DNA of 64,000 nt from VRUE01 sp963737575 (GTDB lineage Bacteria > Actinomycetota > Thermoleophilia > Solirubrobacterales > 70-9): contig CAVTTJ010000007.1 in NCBI GenBank assembly GCA_963737575.1, forward strand, positions 182,771-246,770. The letters run 5' to 3'. The notes under the pieces are model-generated. The model worked only from the letters and a program-made list of their open reading frames with translations, did not search any database and was not told the DNA's origin. Numbering within the stretch: position 1 is the stretch's first letter; every line of letters begins with the position of its first letter. Shown here piece after piece: positions 16,958 through 26,077 of the stretch. The position numbers and the translations under genes are program-made.

Positions 16958-17875
16958 GTGGTCGGCTCCCTGGTCCTCAACCGCTTTCTGATAGAGCGCC
17001 GCATCGGCAGCGGTGGGTTCGGCGTCGTCTACGAGGCCTGGGACGGGAGGCTCGAGCGGCCGGTCGCGGTAAAGGCGATCGACACCGGCGGCGCCGAGGA
17101 GGGTCGCGCTCTTCGCGAGGCCCAGGCCGCCGCCCGCCTCAACCACTCGGGGATCGTGACCCTGTACGAGATCGGCGAAGAAAACGGCAACGCGCTGCTC
17201 GTGACGGAGCTCGTCGATGGCGACACCCTGGCCCGGAAGACGCGCGAGGGCACGCTCAGCGATCGTGAGATCGGCGAGATCGGCGCCGACCTCTGCGAGG
17301 CGCTCGACCACGCGCACGCCCGCGGCGTCGTCCATCGCGACGTCAAGCCGCAGAACATCGTCATCACCGACGCGGGGGAGCCCCACGCCAAGCTGATGGA
17401 CTTCGGGGTCGCGAGGGTCGCCGGCGCGGCCGGCCTCACCGCCCCGGGCGACGTCGTCGGGACGATCGCCTACATGGCTCCTGAGCAGGCCGAAGGCCGC
17501 GGCGCCGGACCCGAGGCCGACGTCTACGCACTGGCGCTGACGCTGTACGAGTGCTGGGGCGGGATCAACCCCAACCGGCGTTCCAACCCGGCCGCCACCG
17601 CGCGGGCGATCGGCGCCCGAGCGCGCCCGCTGCGGCGGGTCCGGCCTGACCTGCCTCGCGAGCTGACGGCGACGATCGACGCCGCGCTGCAGGCGCGCCT
17701 CTCGCAGCGGCCGACGCTGGAGGAATTGGGGACGGCGATCGAGGACTCGCTCGAGCAGCTCGCCGAGACTCCTCCGCAGCGGGGGTCGTTGCTGCCGCTG
17801 AGGGCCGGCGTCGCCGCCGCCGCGGCGGTGCTGGGGGCTCTGCTCGCCGTCGGTCACGGCTTCGTTCTACCGTAG
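16958..17875 (+). CDS. Serine/threonine protein kinase with single C-terminal membrane helix
   Basis: Hanks-type kinase of 305 residues. Visible are the glycine loop GSGGFGVVYEA (17-27), the lysine in VAVKAID (K39), HRDVKPQN (126-133), DFG (148-150) and APE (174-176). A single hydrophobic helix (about 282-302) ends only a few residues before the C-terminus, so there is no sensor domain outside. It precedes fhaA-fhaB-pstP-rodA-pbpA-pknB and may feed the same phospho-signalling. Start GTG 16958. Confidence 0.93.
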   Translation: MVGSLVLNRFLIERRIGSGGFGVVYEAWDGRLERPVAVKAIDTGGAEEGRALREAQAAARLNHSGIVTLYEIGEENGNALLVTELVDGDTLARKTREGTLSDREIGEIGADLCEALDHAHARGVVHRDVKPQNIVITDAGEPHAKLMDFGVARVAGAAGLTAPGDVVGTIAYMAPEQAEGRGAGPEADVYALALTLYECWGGINPNRRSNPAATARAIGARARPLRRVRPDLPRELTATIDAALQARLSQRPTLEELGTAIEDSLEQLAETPPQRGSLLPLRAGVAAAAAVLGALLAVGHGFVLP

Positions 17876-17944
17876 GATTTCAGCCGGTTTCTCCGTCTCG
17901 GAGGACCGCACCCGCGTCTGCGAAGGGAGCTCGCGATCAGCGTA

Positions 17945-18703
17945 TTGCGCAACCTCGAGAGTCGGATCGAAGGCCTTGTCGAGGGGGTATTCAGCCGCGC
18001 CTTCAGCTCCGAGGTCCAGCCCGTCGAGCTGGCCCGCCGCCTTGCGAAGGAAATGGACTCCCACAAGACGGCCGGCGTCGCCCGCGTCTACGTTCCCAAC
18101 GAGTACACGGTCTTCCTCTCGAGCCGCGACCGCAGCCGGCTCGAGGGGTACGAGCGCTCGCTCGAGCAGGAGCTCTCCGGCTACCTGCTCGAGCATGCCC
18201 GCCGGCGCAGCTATGACCTCCTCACCCGGCCCGAGGTCGAGTTCAAGACCGACGAGCGCCTGCGCCTCGGCGAGTTCGGGATCCAGGCGCGGCTCGTCAA
18301 GCCGCCGGCCCGCGAGGGCGCGGCGCCGACCCAGGGCGAGGAGGGCCACACGATGGTCTACTCGGCCGTTCGCTCGGCCCCGGAGCCCGACCCCGCCGAC
18401 CCCCAGGTCGCGACCGTCGCCACCCGCGCCGTCGTCGCGCTCGGCGACCGCCGCTACGTCCTCGAGGGCCCGCGAGCGACGATCGGCCGCTCCAAGGACG
18501 CCGAGTGCGTCCTGCGCGACCCGAACGTCTCGCGACGGCACGCGGAGCTGCGGCGCTCGCCCAGCGGCGACTGGACCATCGCCGACCTCGGCTCCACCAA
18601 CGGGATCAAGGTCAACGGCAGGCGCGTCAGCTCGACCCGGCTCGGCCCCGGCGACGAGGTGACCCTGGGAACCACGTCCTTCCGCTTCGACATCGAGCAG
18701 TGA
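17945..18703 (+). CDS. fhaA: FhaA-like protein: DUF3662 plus FHA domain
   Basis: 252 residues: an N-terminal DUF3662 domain (about 1-110, LRNLESRIEGLVEGVFSRAF and VPNEYTVFLS) and a C-terminal FHA phosphothreonine-binding domain (about 160-250) with IGRSKDAECVL, NVSRRHAELR and LGSTNGIKVNG. In mycobacteria FhaA binds phosphorylated pseudokinase MviN and restrains peptidoglycan synthesis. TTG 17945 is the listed start; an ATC three codons upstream sits better behind GGGAG, so the true start is unsettled. Confidence 0.92.
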   Translation: MRNLESRIEGLVEGVFSRAFSSEVQPVELARRLAKEMDSHKTAGVARVYVPNEYTVFLSSRDRSRLEGYERSLEQELSGYLLEHARRRSYDLLTRPEVEFKTDERLRLGEFGIQARLVKPPAREGAAPTQGEEGHTMVYSAVRSAPEPDPADPQVATVATRAVVALGDRRYVLEGPRATIGRSKDAECVLRDPNVSRRHAELRRSPSGDWTIADLGSTNGIKVNGRRVSSTRLGPGDEVTLGTTSFRFDIEQ

Positions 18704-18713
18704 CCGAACCAGC

Positions 18714-19184
18714 GTGGACTACGAACCGATCTCCGTCGCCCTCAAGTTCGGCTTCCTGGCCGTCCTCTATCTGTTCCTGCTCTGGATCGCGCGCAGCGCG
18801 CTGAAGGACCTGCGGGGCACGGTCGCCCCGGCCCCCGACGCGACCGGGTTCCACCCGGCGCCTGCATTCGACGCCCCGGGCGAGGGAGCCGAGGCATGGC
18901 TGATCGCGGAGCGCGGCGGCGGCCTCGACGCGGGCGAGAAGTTCGACCTCTTCGGCGGCCTCTCGATCGGGCGCTCGGGAGAAGCCGACGTGACGATCGA
19001 CGACCGCTACGCCTCCGGCGTCCACGCCAGGATCTTCACCCGTGAGGGCCGCACCTACATCGAAGACATGAACTCGACAAACGGGACCCTGCTGAACGAC
19101 GCCTCGCTCAAGGGCGAGGCGCAGCTGATCGACGGCGATGTCGTCAGGATCGGCGACACCTCGTTCAGATTCGAGACGGCGTGA
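18714..19184 (+). CDS. fhaB: FhaB-like membrane FHA-domain protein
   Basis: 156 residues: one N-terminal membrane helix (LKFGFLAVLYLFLLWIARSA, about 10-29) then an FHA domain with SIGRSGEADV, SGVHARIF and NSTNGTLLN. The mycobacterial FhaB/FipA relative is recruited to the divisome after phosphorylation. Starts at GTG, 10 bp after fhaA. Confidence 0.92.
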   Translation: MDYEPISVALKFGFLAVLYLFLLWIARSALKDLRGTVAPAPDATGFHPAPAFDAPGEGAEAWLIAERGGGLDAGEKFDLFGGLSIGRSGEADVTIDDRYASGVHARIFTREGRTYIEDMNSTNGTLLNDASLKGEAQLIDGDVVRIGDTSFRFETA

Positions 19185-19211
19185 TGCGCGGGGCCGGGGG
19201 GTTGTAGCGCC

Positions 19212-20450
19212 GTGCTCAGGGTCGATGACCAGGCGTTCCGAACCGACACCGGCCGCCAGCGCAGCGCCAACGAGGACTCGTTCTTCGTCCGCGCGCCGAT
19301 CTTCGTCGTCGCCGACGGGATGGGCGGCGCCCAGGCGGGGGAGGTCGCCTCGCGGGCGGCGGCGGACGCCTTCGACCGCGACCTGCCCGACGGGGCGCCG
19401 GAGCAGTTCCTGCGGGAGACGATCGAGGCGGCGAACCGCGAGATCCACCACCTCGCGCACGAGAACCCCTCGCTGGCGGGGATGGGGACGACGATCACCG
19501 CCGCCGTCGTCGACGCTGCCAACGAGGAGGTCTGCATCGGCCACGTCGGCGACAGCCGCGCATACCGGTTGCGCGGGGGAAAGGTCGAGCGCCTGACCCG
19601 CGACCACTCGCTGGTCGAGGAGATGCGCCGCAAGGGCCAGATCACCGACGCCCAGGCCGAGGACCACCCCCAGCGCTCGATCATCACCCGGGCCCTGGGC
19701 CCCGAGGCGGAGGTCGAGGTCGACATCCAGACCGTGCCGGCCGCCCCCGGCGACGTCTTCCTGCTCTGCTCCGACGGGCTGACGACGATGGTTGACGAGG
19801 AGCGGATCGGCCTCGTGCTCGCCGGCGCCTCCTCGATGAAGGAGGCGGTCTCCTCCCTCGTCGAGCAGGCCAACCGAGCTGGCGGCCGCGACAACATCAC
19901 CGCTCTCGCCTTCCGGCTCGAGGACGCCGCCGCACCCCAGCGCCAGCCCGAGGGCGCGACGCTGGTCGGCCCGAGCGCCGAGGAGGCCGGCCTGACGGCG
20001 ACCGAGGTCCGCCGCCGTGCCGCCGCCGCCGCCGCGCGCGATCGGCGCGAGAAGCTCGCCTCGAAGCCGGGGCGGAGGCGGGTGCGGTCCGCTGCCAAGG
20101 CGCTGGCGGCGGTCGTCATCCTCGGCGCGGTCGCGTTCGGCGCCTGGTATGGGTTGCGGCAGGTCTGGTTCCTCGGCACCGACCAGGGCGGACGGGTCGC
20201 CCTCTACCGAGGCCTGCCGTACGAACTGCCCTTCGGGGTCAAGCTCTACAACGAGCGCTACTCGGCGCCGCTCCAGACCAACGCCCTGCCGAAGCGCCGC
20301 CGCGAATCGGTCACCGGCCACGACCTCCGCTCGCGCGAAGACGCCGTCTCGCTGATCGAAGACATCGAAGCCTCCCAGTGGCCCAAGGAAGTGGCGGCCC
20401 CGCAGCCGAAGCCGTCCGCGAAACCCGAAAAGGGGCAAAGCGCGAAGTGA
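19212..20450 (+). CDS. pstP: PP2C-type serine/threonine phosphatase (PstP-like)
   Basis: Dephosphorylates the neighbouring kinases and their targets. The PP2C core (1-235) has NEDS, VVADGMGGAQAGE, GHVGDSRAYRL, LLCSDGLT and GGRDNIT, the metal-binding set. A basic linker leads to a membrane helix (about 295-315) and a 95-residue extracytoplasmic tail. Starts GTG 19212; TGA overlaps the rodA GTG. Confidence 0.94.
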   Translation: MLRVDDQAFRTDTGRQRSANEDSFFVRAPIFVVADGMGGAQAGEVASRAAADAFDRDLPDGAPEQFLRETIEAANREIHHLAHENPSLAGMGTTITAAVVDAANEEVCIGHVGDSRAYRLRGGKVERLTRDHSLVEEMRRKGQITDAQAEDHPQRSIITRALGPEAEVEVDIQTVPAAPGDVFLLCSDGLTTMVDEERIGLVLAGASSMKEAVSSLVEQANRAGGRDNITALAFRLEDAAAPQRQPEGATLVGPSAEEAGLTATEVRRRAAAAAARDRREKLASKPGRRRVRSAAKALAAVVILGAVAFGAWYGLRQVWFLGTDQGGRVALYRGLPYELPFGVKLYNERYSAPLQTNALPKRRRESVTGHDLRSREDAVSLIEDIEASQWPKEVAAPQPKPSAKPEKGQSAK

Positions 20451-21766
20451 TCTCAGCTCGCAATCGGGAGCTCCTCGCCCTCGTCCCCGTAGCGCTCCTG
20501 CTCACGGCCGGCTTCGCCGCGGTCTTTGCCCAGGACAACGCGAAACTCGGCAACCTCAGCCTGATCTACGGCGCCTACTTCTTCGCCGTCTGCCTCGCCA
20601 CCCACATCTACCTGCGGCTGCGGCTCCCGGACTCGGATCCCTACCTGTTCCCGCTCGCCGCGCTGCTGACCGCGTTCGGCCTCGTGATGATCTACCGGAT
20701 CGACGAAAACCTGGCCCGCGACCAGGCCAACTGGTTCGTCCTCGGCCTGGTCCTGTTCGCGCTGACGATCCACTTCCTGCGCGACTACGACGTCCTCGAG
20801 CGCTACCGCTACACGATCGCCGCGATCGGGCTACTGCTGCTTCTGGCGCCGCGGCTGCCGGGTATCGGCGCCCAGGTCAACGGCGCCTACCTCGGGGTCG
20901 ACATCGGCCCGCTCGCCTTCCAGCCGGCCGAGTTCTCGAAGATCGCGATCGTCATCTTCCTCGCCAGCTACCTGCGCGAGAACCGCGAGGTGCTGATCGT
21001 CGGCGCCCGCCGCATACTCGGGGTGACGCTGCCTCCGCTCAAGCACCTCGGTCCGCTGCTGGTCGTCTGGGGCGCCTCGATGTTCATGCTCGTCTTCATC
21101 CGCGACCTCGGCAGCTCGCTGATGTTCTTCGCCGCCTTCCTCGCCCTGCTCTACGTCGCGACCGGGCGCTTCTCCTTCGTCGTGATCGGGATGGCGCTGT
21201 TCATCGTCGGCGCCTGGTTCTTCGCCTCCCACGTTCCCCATGTCCACGACAGGGTCGACGTCTGGCTCGACCCCTACCACGATCCCACCACCGGCAGGTA
21301 CGACCCGGGCGGCGACGGGTACCAGATCCTGCAATCGATCTTCGCCCAGGCCGACGGCGGCCTGTTCGGGAAAGGGTTCGGCCAGGCGCTGATCACGATT
21401 CCGGGCACCAACAACGCGCTGCTGCCGGCGGCCCAGACCGACACGATCTACTCGTTGATCGTCAACGAGGTCGGCCTGTTCGGCGCAGGCGCGCTGATCC
21501 TCGCCTATCTGCTGTTCACGGCCCGGGGATTCAAGATCGCGCTGCTCGCCGACGACGGCTTCTCGAAGCTGCTGGCGACCGGGCTGACGGCGGTCTTCGC
21601 GATCCAGGCATTCGTGATCGTCGGCGGCGTCACCCGGGTGATCCCGCTCACCGGCGTCACCCTGCCCTTCGTCAGCTACGGCGGCAGCTCGATCGTCGCC
21701 AACTTCGTCCTCCTGGCGCTGCTGCTGCTGGTCTCCGACCGCGCCCGGCGTGAGACGAGATCGTGA
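20447..21766 (+). CDS. rodA: RodA/FtsW SEDS peptidoglycan glycosyltransferase
   Basis: SEDS-family polymerase that elongates glycan strands with a partner class B PBP. The 439-residue product has about ten to twelve membrane segments, the QPAEFSKIA motif, and the C-terminal GVTLPFVSYGGSS signature. Because it is paired with pbpA in a pknB cluster, RodA is the better name than FtsW. GTG 20447 overlaps the pstP stop, and its own TGA overlaps the pbpA GTG. Confidence 0.93.
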   Translation: MISARNRELLALVPVALLLTAGFAAVFAQDNAKLGNLSLIYGAYFFAVCLATHIYLRLRLPDSDPYLFPLAALLTAFGLVMIYRIDENLARDQANWFVLGLVLFALTIHFLRDYDVLERYRYTIAAIGLLLLLAPRLPGIGAQVNGAYLGVDIGPLAFQPAEFSKIAIVIFLASYLRENREVLIVGARRILGVTLPPLKHLGPLLVVWGASMFMLVFIRDLGSSLMFFAAFLALLYVATGRFSFVVIGMALFIVGAWFFASHVPHVHDRVDVWLDPYHDPTTGRYDPGGDGYQILQSIFAQADGGLFGKGFGQALITIPGTNNALLPAAQTDTIYSLIVNEVGLFGAGALILAYLLFTARGFKIALLADDGFSKLLATGLTAVFAIQAFVIVGGVTRVIPLTGVTLPFVSYGGSSIVANFVLLALLLLVSDRARRETRS

Positions 21767-23214
21767 ACCGCCAGATCGTCAAACTGTTCGCGTTCATCGT
21801 CGTCCTCTTCGCCGTCCTGATCGGCTTCACGTCGTACTGGTCGGTCTTCGACGCCAAGGCGCTGAAGGAAAAGGACGCCAACAAGCGGCCTCTGCTCGAG
21901 CAGCAGCAGATCCGCCGCGGCAGGATCCTCGCCGACGACGGGACCGTGCTCGCCCGCTCGATCCCGAAGGGTCACGGCGACGCTCGGCGCTACGTCAGGC
22001 GCTATCCGGAAGGCTCGCTGTTCGGCCACCCGATCGGGTACAGCTTCGTCCGCCAGGGCGACACCGAGTTCGAGCAGTTCCACAACGATCAGCTGATCGG
22101 CGAAGAATCGGAATTCGGCTCGATCCTCGACCAGCTGACGGGGAAGAATCAGGAAGGGAACGATGTCGTCACCAACCTCGACCCCGAAGCGCAGCGGGTC
22201 GCGCTGAGCGGGCTGCAGGCGGTCGGGTTCGGCGGCGTGGTCGCGATCGAACCGTCGACGGGGCGCGTCAAGGTGCTGGCGTCGAACCCGCCCTACGACC
22301 CGAACCTCGTCCCCGAACACCTCGAAGAGCTCAACCAGGACCCGACCTCCCCGCTCTTCAACCGCGCCACACAGGGCCAGTATCCGCCGGGCTCGACCTT
22401 CAAGGTCGTGACCGCGGCCGCCGGCCTCGACAGTGGCGCGATCACGCCGGAAACGGCGATCAACGCTCCCGGCACGCTCGAGGTCCAGGGTCAGCCGCTC
22501 GCCAACGACTTCAACCAGGACTGGGGCTCGATCACCCTCGACACGGCGCTCACGAACTCGGTCAACACCTGGTTCGCCCAGCTCGGCGAAAAGGTCGGGC
22601 AGGAAACGCTGTTCGAATACATGGAAGCGTTCGGGTTCGGGACGAAGCCGGCGATCGACCTCCCCGCCGATCAGCTCTCGACCAGCGGGGTGTTCGAAGG
22701 AAATGAACTGCTCGGACGCCACGACCCGGTCGATATCGCCCGGGTCGCGATCGGCCAGGAGCGCCTGCTGATGACGCCGCTCCAGGATGCGATGGTCGCC
22801 GCCGCCGTCGCCAACAAGGGCCACGAGATGAAGCCCCAGATCTGGAACCGGGTCGTCGACCCCGATGGCCGTGTGACGAAGCGACTCGACCCCTCCCAGT
22901 ACAGCCAGCCGATATCGGAACAGACCGCCTCCGAGCTGACGACCGCGATGGAAGGCGTGGTCAACGAAGGGACGGGGACGAACGCAGCGATATCGGGGGT
23001 GCCGGTCGCCGGCAAGACCGGCACGGCGGAAACCCCGTTCAACGAAACCTGCGGGGGCGGCGACCTCAATCAGGCCTGGTTCATAGGCTTCGCCCCCGCG
23101 GACGAACCGAAAATCGCGATCTCGGTCTCGATCGAGTGCACGAGCGCGTTCGGGGGCGACGTCGCGGCCCCGATATTCCGCGAAGTCGCAGAAACCCTTT
23201 TGAGCGAGGAATAG
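21763..23214 (+). CDS. pbpA: Class B penicillin-binding protein (PbpA-like transpeptidase)
   Basis: Peptidoglycan cross-linking enzyme partnered with RodA. It has an N-terminal membrane anchor (about 5-25), a dimerisation region and a transpeptidase domain with STFK (catalytic S211), SVN (from S266) and KTGTAE (K418). 483 residues, close to mycobacterial PbpA. A C-terminal pair of cysteines flanks the active-site region (ETCGGG, IECTS). GTG start overlaps the rodA stop. Confidence 0.94.
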   Translation: MNRQIVKLFAFIVVLFAVLIGFTSYWSVFDAKALKEKDANKRPLLEQQQIRRGRILADDGTVLARSIPKGHGDARRYVRRYPEGSLFGHPIGYSFVRQGDTEFEQFHNDQLIGEESEFGSILDQLTGKNQEGNDVVTNLDPEAQRVALSGLQAVGFGGVVAIEPSTGRVKVLASNPPYDPNLVPEHLEELNQDPTSPLFNRATQGQYPPGSTFKVVTAAAGLDSGAITPETAINAPGTLEVQGQPLANDFNQDWGSITLDTALTNSVNTWFAQLGEKVGQETLFEYMEAFGFGTKPAIDLPADQLSTSGVFEGNELLGRHDPVDIARVAIGQERLLMTPLQDAMVAAAVANKGHEMKPQIWNRVVDPDGRVTKRLDPSQYSQPISEQTASELTTAMEGVVNEGTGTNAAISGVPVAGKTGTAETPFNETCGGGDLNQAWFIGFAPADEPKIAISVSIECTSAFGGDVAAPIFREVAETLLSEE

Positions 23215-23241
23215 CCCCGATGGAGAGACAGGGAGCGAGGA

Positions 23242-25115
23242 TTGGCTGAGATCGGCGAGGGAGCGACCCTCGACTCGCGATATCGGGTGTTGCAGCGAAT
23301 CGGCTCCGGCGGGATGGCGGATGTCTGGCTTGCCGAGGACACCCACCTGCAGCGCCGCGTCGCGCTGAAGGTGCTCCACCGACGTTTCGCCCAGGACCGG
23401 GAATTCGTCGAGCGGTTCCGGCGCGAGGCGGAGGCCGCCGCCGGCCTCCAGCACCCGAACATCGTCGCCGTGTATGACCGCGGCGAGGTCGAAGGCACCT
23501 ACTACATCGCGATGCAGTTCCTCGAAGGCCACTCGCTGAAGGAGCTGGTCGACGCCGGGCTCAGCCCCGAACACGCGGTGCTCCTGATCCGCCAGGTGCT
23601 CGAGGCCGCCGGCTTTGCCCACCGCCACGGAATCGTCCACCGAGACCTCAAGCCCCAGAACGTGATCGTCGACGCCGCGGGCAAGGCGACCGTCACCGAT
23701 TTCGGCATCGCCCGCGCCGGCGTCTCGGAAATCACCCAGACCGGATCGGTCATGGGGACCCCGCACTACCTCTCCCCCGAGCAGGCGCAGGGGATGGACG
23801 TGACTTCCGTCTCCGACCTCTACTCGATCGGGGTGATGCTCTACGAGGCACTCGCCGGGCGGGTGCCGTTCGAGGCCGACTCCGCCGTCGCGATCGCGAT
23901 GAAACAGGTCTCGCAGGCCCCCCAGCGCCCGAGCTCGATCAACCCGCAGGTCTCGCCGGCGCTCGACGCTGTGACGATGAGGGCGCTGGAGAAGGACCCC
24001 GGCCGGCGATTCCAGAGCGCCGAGGCGTTCATCGCCGCGCTCGACGCCGCGCTCCGCGACCCCGGTGCCCGGGGGGCAGGGACGGCATCCTTCGCGCCGC
24101 TGCCTCCGGTCGTCGCCACCGCCTCCGAGGGGGAGGAGCCGGGGGAGGACGAGGACAAGAACCGGCGCCGGCGCTGGATCATCGCCGGGGTGATCGCGGC
24201 GATCCTCGTCGGCCTCCTGGTCGGGCTGCTCCTGACCCGCAACTCGACGACCAACGTCCCGGACGTGACCGGCAACTCCCGCCAGGTCGCCGAACAGCGG
24301 CTCGAAGCCCAGGGCTTCAAGCTGGGCGACCGGCGTGAAGTCAGAAACGAAGCGGCCGAAGGAACTGTCCTCGAGCAGGAACCGCTCCCCGGCGACGCCT
24401 CGCTCGACTGCGCGTTCCTCGGCTTCTTCTGCTCGAAGCCAGAAGTCATCCTCACGGTCAGCACCGGCCCGGGAAGCGGCAACGTCCCGAGCACCGCCGG
24501 GCTCTCCGCCGAAGACGCCGAAGCGGCGGTCGAAAGCGCCGGCTTCGAACCCCAGATCACCGAGGTCAACTCCGAAGAAGTCGAAGCCGGGCTGGTGATC
24601 AAGTCCGACCCGCGGGGGGGACGAGCGCGACCCGTGGCTCCATCGTGACCCTGACCGTCTCCGAAGGGCCGAAGCTCTCGAAGGTCCCGGTCCTCGTCGG
24701 GACGACGCGCAGCCTCGCGGTCCAGCAGATCCGCGGCCGCGGGCTGGTGCCGAGCGTCACCGAACAGGAGAGCTCGAAGCCGGCCGGCGAGGTGATCAAG
24801 CAGGCGCCGAGCGCGGGGTCCGAACTGCCGCGCGGCTCGGGCGTCGCTATCGCCGTCTCCAAGGGCGAAGAAAAGTCGAAGATCCCGAACGTGATCGGCA
24901 AGGAACGGGCCGAAGCGGTGGAAGCCCTGCGCGAAGCGGGGCTCAAGCCGGCCGTGCAGGAACAACAGACCGAAGTCCCGACCCAGGTCGGCCGCGTGAC
25001 CGACCAGTTCCCGCCGCCCGGCTCCGAAGTGCAACCGGGCTCCTCGGTGACCGTGGTCGTCGGCAAGCGGGCGCCCGGCGGCTCCGAACCGGAAGTCGAA
25101 GAAGGCGAAGAATGA
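23242..25115 (+). pseudogene. pknB: PknB-like PASTA-domain serine/threonine kinase, frameshifted as sequenced
   Basis: Hanks kinase (K43, HRDLKPQN 133-140, DFG 153-155), one membrane helix (about 311-332) and extracellular PASTA repeats that in relatives bind peptidoglycan fragments or lipid II. The first frame ends at 24648 inside the second PASTA repeat; the rest (two further repeats, ending at 25115) continues in the -1 frame. The break is the run of seven G at 24614-24620; an eighth G would give DPRGGTSATRGSIVTLTVS, a normal PASTA end, and a protein of about 624 residues. The run also fits a G GGG GGA -1 slippery site. TTG 23242 start; the tail overlaps ddl by ATGA. Confidence 0.88.
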
Positions 25116-26077
25116 GGGTCGCGGTCCTATCCGGCGGCCGCTCCTCCGAGCACGAGATCTCGCTCCTCTCCGGAGAGGCGGTGGCGAAGGGCCTCGAGGC
25201 CGCGGGCCACGAGGCGTTGCGGGTGAAGATCTCGCGTGACGGCTCCTGGAGCCGCGGCGGTGAGGCCGTCCTCCTGGCGCCCGCCGGCGGGCTGCTCGAC
25301 GCCGACGCAGCCTTCCCCGCGCTGCACGGCCCCTTCGGCGAGGACGGCAGCGTCCAGGGGCTGCTCGAGTGGCTCGACGTCGCCTACGTCGGCTCCGACG
25401 TCCTCTCCTCGGCGATCTGCATGGACAAGCTGACGCTGAAGCGTCTCTTCGCCGAGCGCGGCATGCCCCAGGTCGATTTCGTCGCGGCCGGGGATGAGGG
25501 CTGGCGCGAGCGCTGCGGGGAGATGGGACTGCCGCTCTGGGTGAAGCCGTCGCGGCTCGGCTCGAGCGTCGGGATCAGCCGGGTCGAGACCCTCGACGCG
25601 CTCGACGCGGCGGTGGAGCGGGCCCGCCGCCACGACCCACGGGTGATCGTCGAGGCGCCGGCCGCCGGCCGCGAGGTCGAGTGCTCGATCCTCGGCAACG
25701 AGGAGGCGGAGGCCTCACCCCCGGGAGAGCTCGTGGTGCACGGCGACTGGTACGACTACGAGCGCAAGTACGGCGAGGGCGGGATGGAGCTCCTCATCCC
25801 GGCCGGGATCCCCCCCGAGCGCCGGCAGGAGGTGCGCGAGCTGGCGATCAAGGCGTTCCGCGTCGGCGGCTGCTCAGGCCTCGCCCGCTGCGACTTCTTC
25901 GTCGAGCCCGCCGGAGCGGTCCTCGTCAACGAGGTCAACACGATGCCCGGCTTCACCGAGACGAGCGTCTACGCGAAGCTCTGGGAGGCCGCCGGGCTCG
26001 CCTACCCTGACCTCTGCGAGCGGCTGGTCGAGCTCGCCCTCGAGCGCCACGAGACCGCCCGCTCCTACGATTTCTAG
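25112..26077 (+). CDS. ddl: D-alanine--D-alanine ligase
   Basis: ATP-grasp ligase making D-Ala-D-Ala for peptidoglycan. Family motifs are VLSGGRSSEHEISL (5-18), PALHGPFGEDGSVQGLLE, the lysine-containing WVKPSRLGSSVGIS and the Mg-binding VNEVNTMPGFTETSVY. The tyrosine of the last motif and the loop are consistent with D-Ala rather than D-Lac specificity only loosely. 321 residues. ATG overlaps the preceding PASTA frame; TAG is shared as CTAG with the convergent gene. Confidence 0.95.
   Translation: MRVAVLSGGRSSEHEISLLSGEAVAKGLEAAGHEALRVKISRDGSWSRGGEAVLLAPAGGLLDADAAFPALHGPFGEDGSVQGLLEWLDVAYVGSDVLSSAICMDKLTLKRLFAERGMPQVDFVAAGDEGWRERCGEMGLPLWVKPSRLGSSVGISRVETLDALDAAVERARRHDPRVIVEAPAAGREVECSILGNEEAEASPPGELVVHGDWYDYERKYGEGGMELLIPAGIPPERRQEVRELAIKAFRVGGCSGLARCDFFVEPAGAVLVNEVNTMPGFTETSVYAKLWEAAGLAYPDLCERLVELALERHETARSYDF

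Noticed and set aside
14936..17857. A 973-codon open frame on the minus strand spanning pheA and antisense to the kinase
   Set aside because: Only the pheA part has family motifs; the rest is the high-GC shadow of the CARDB and kinase genes in other frames.
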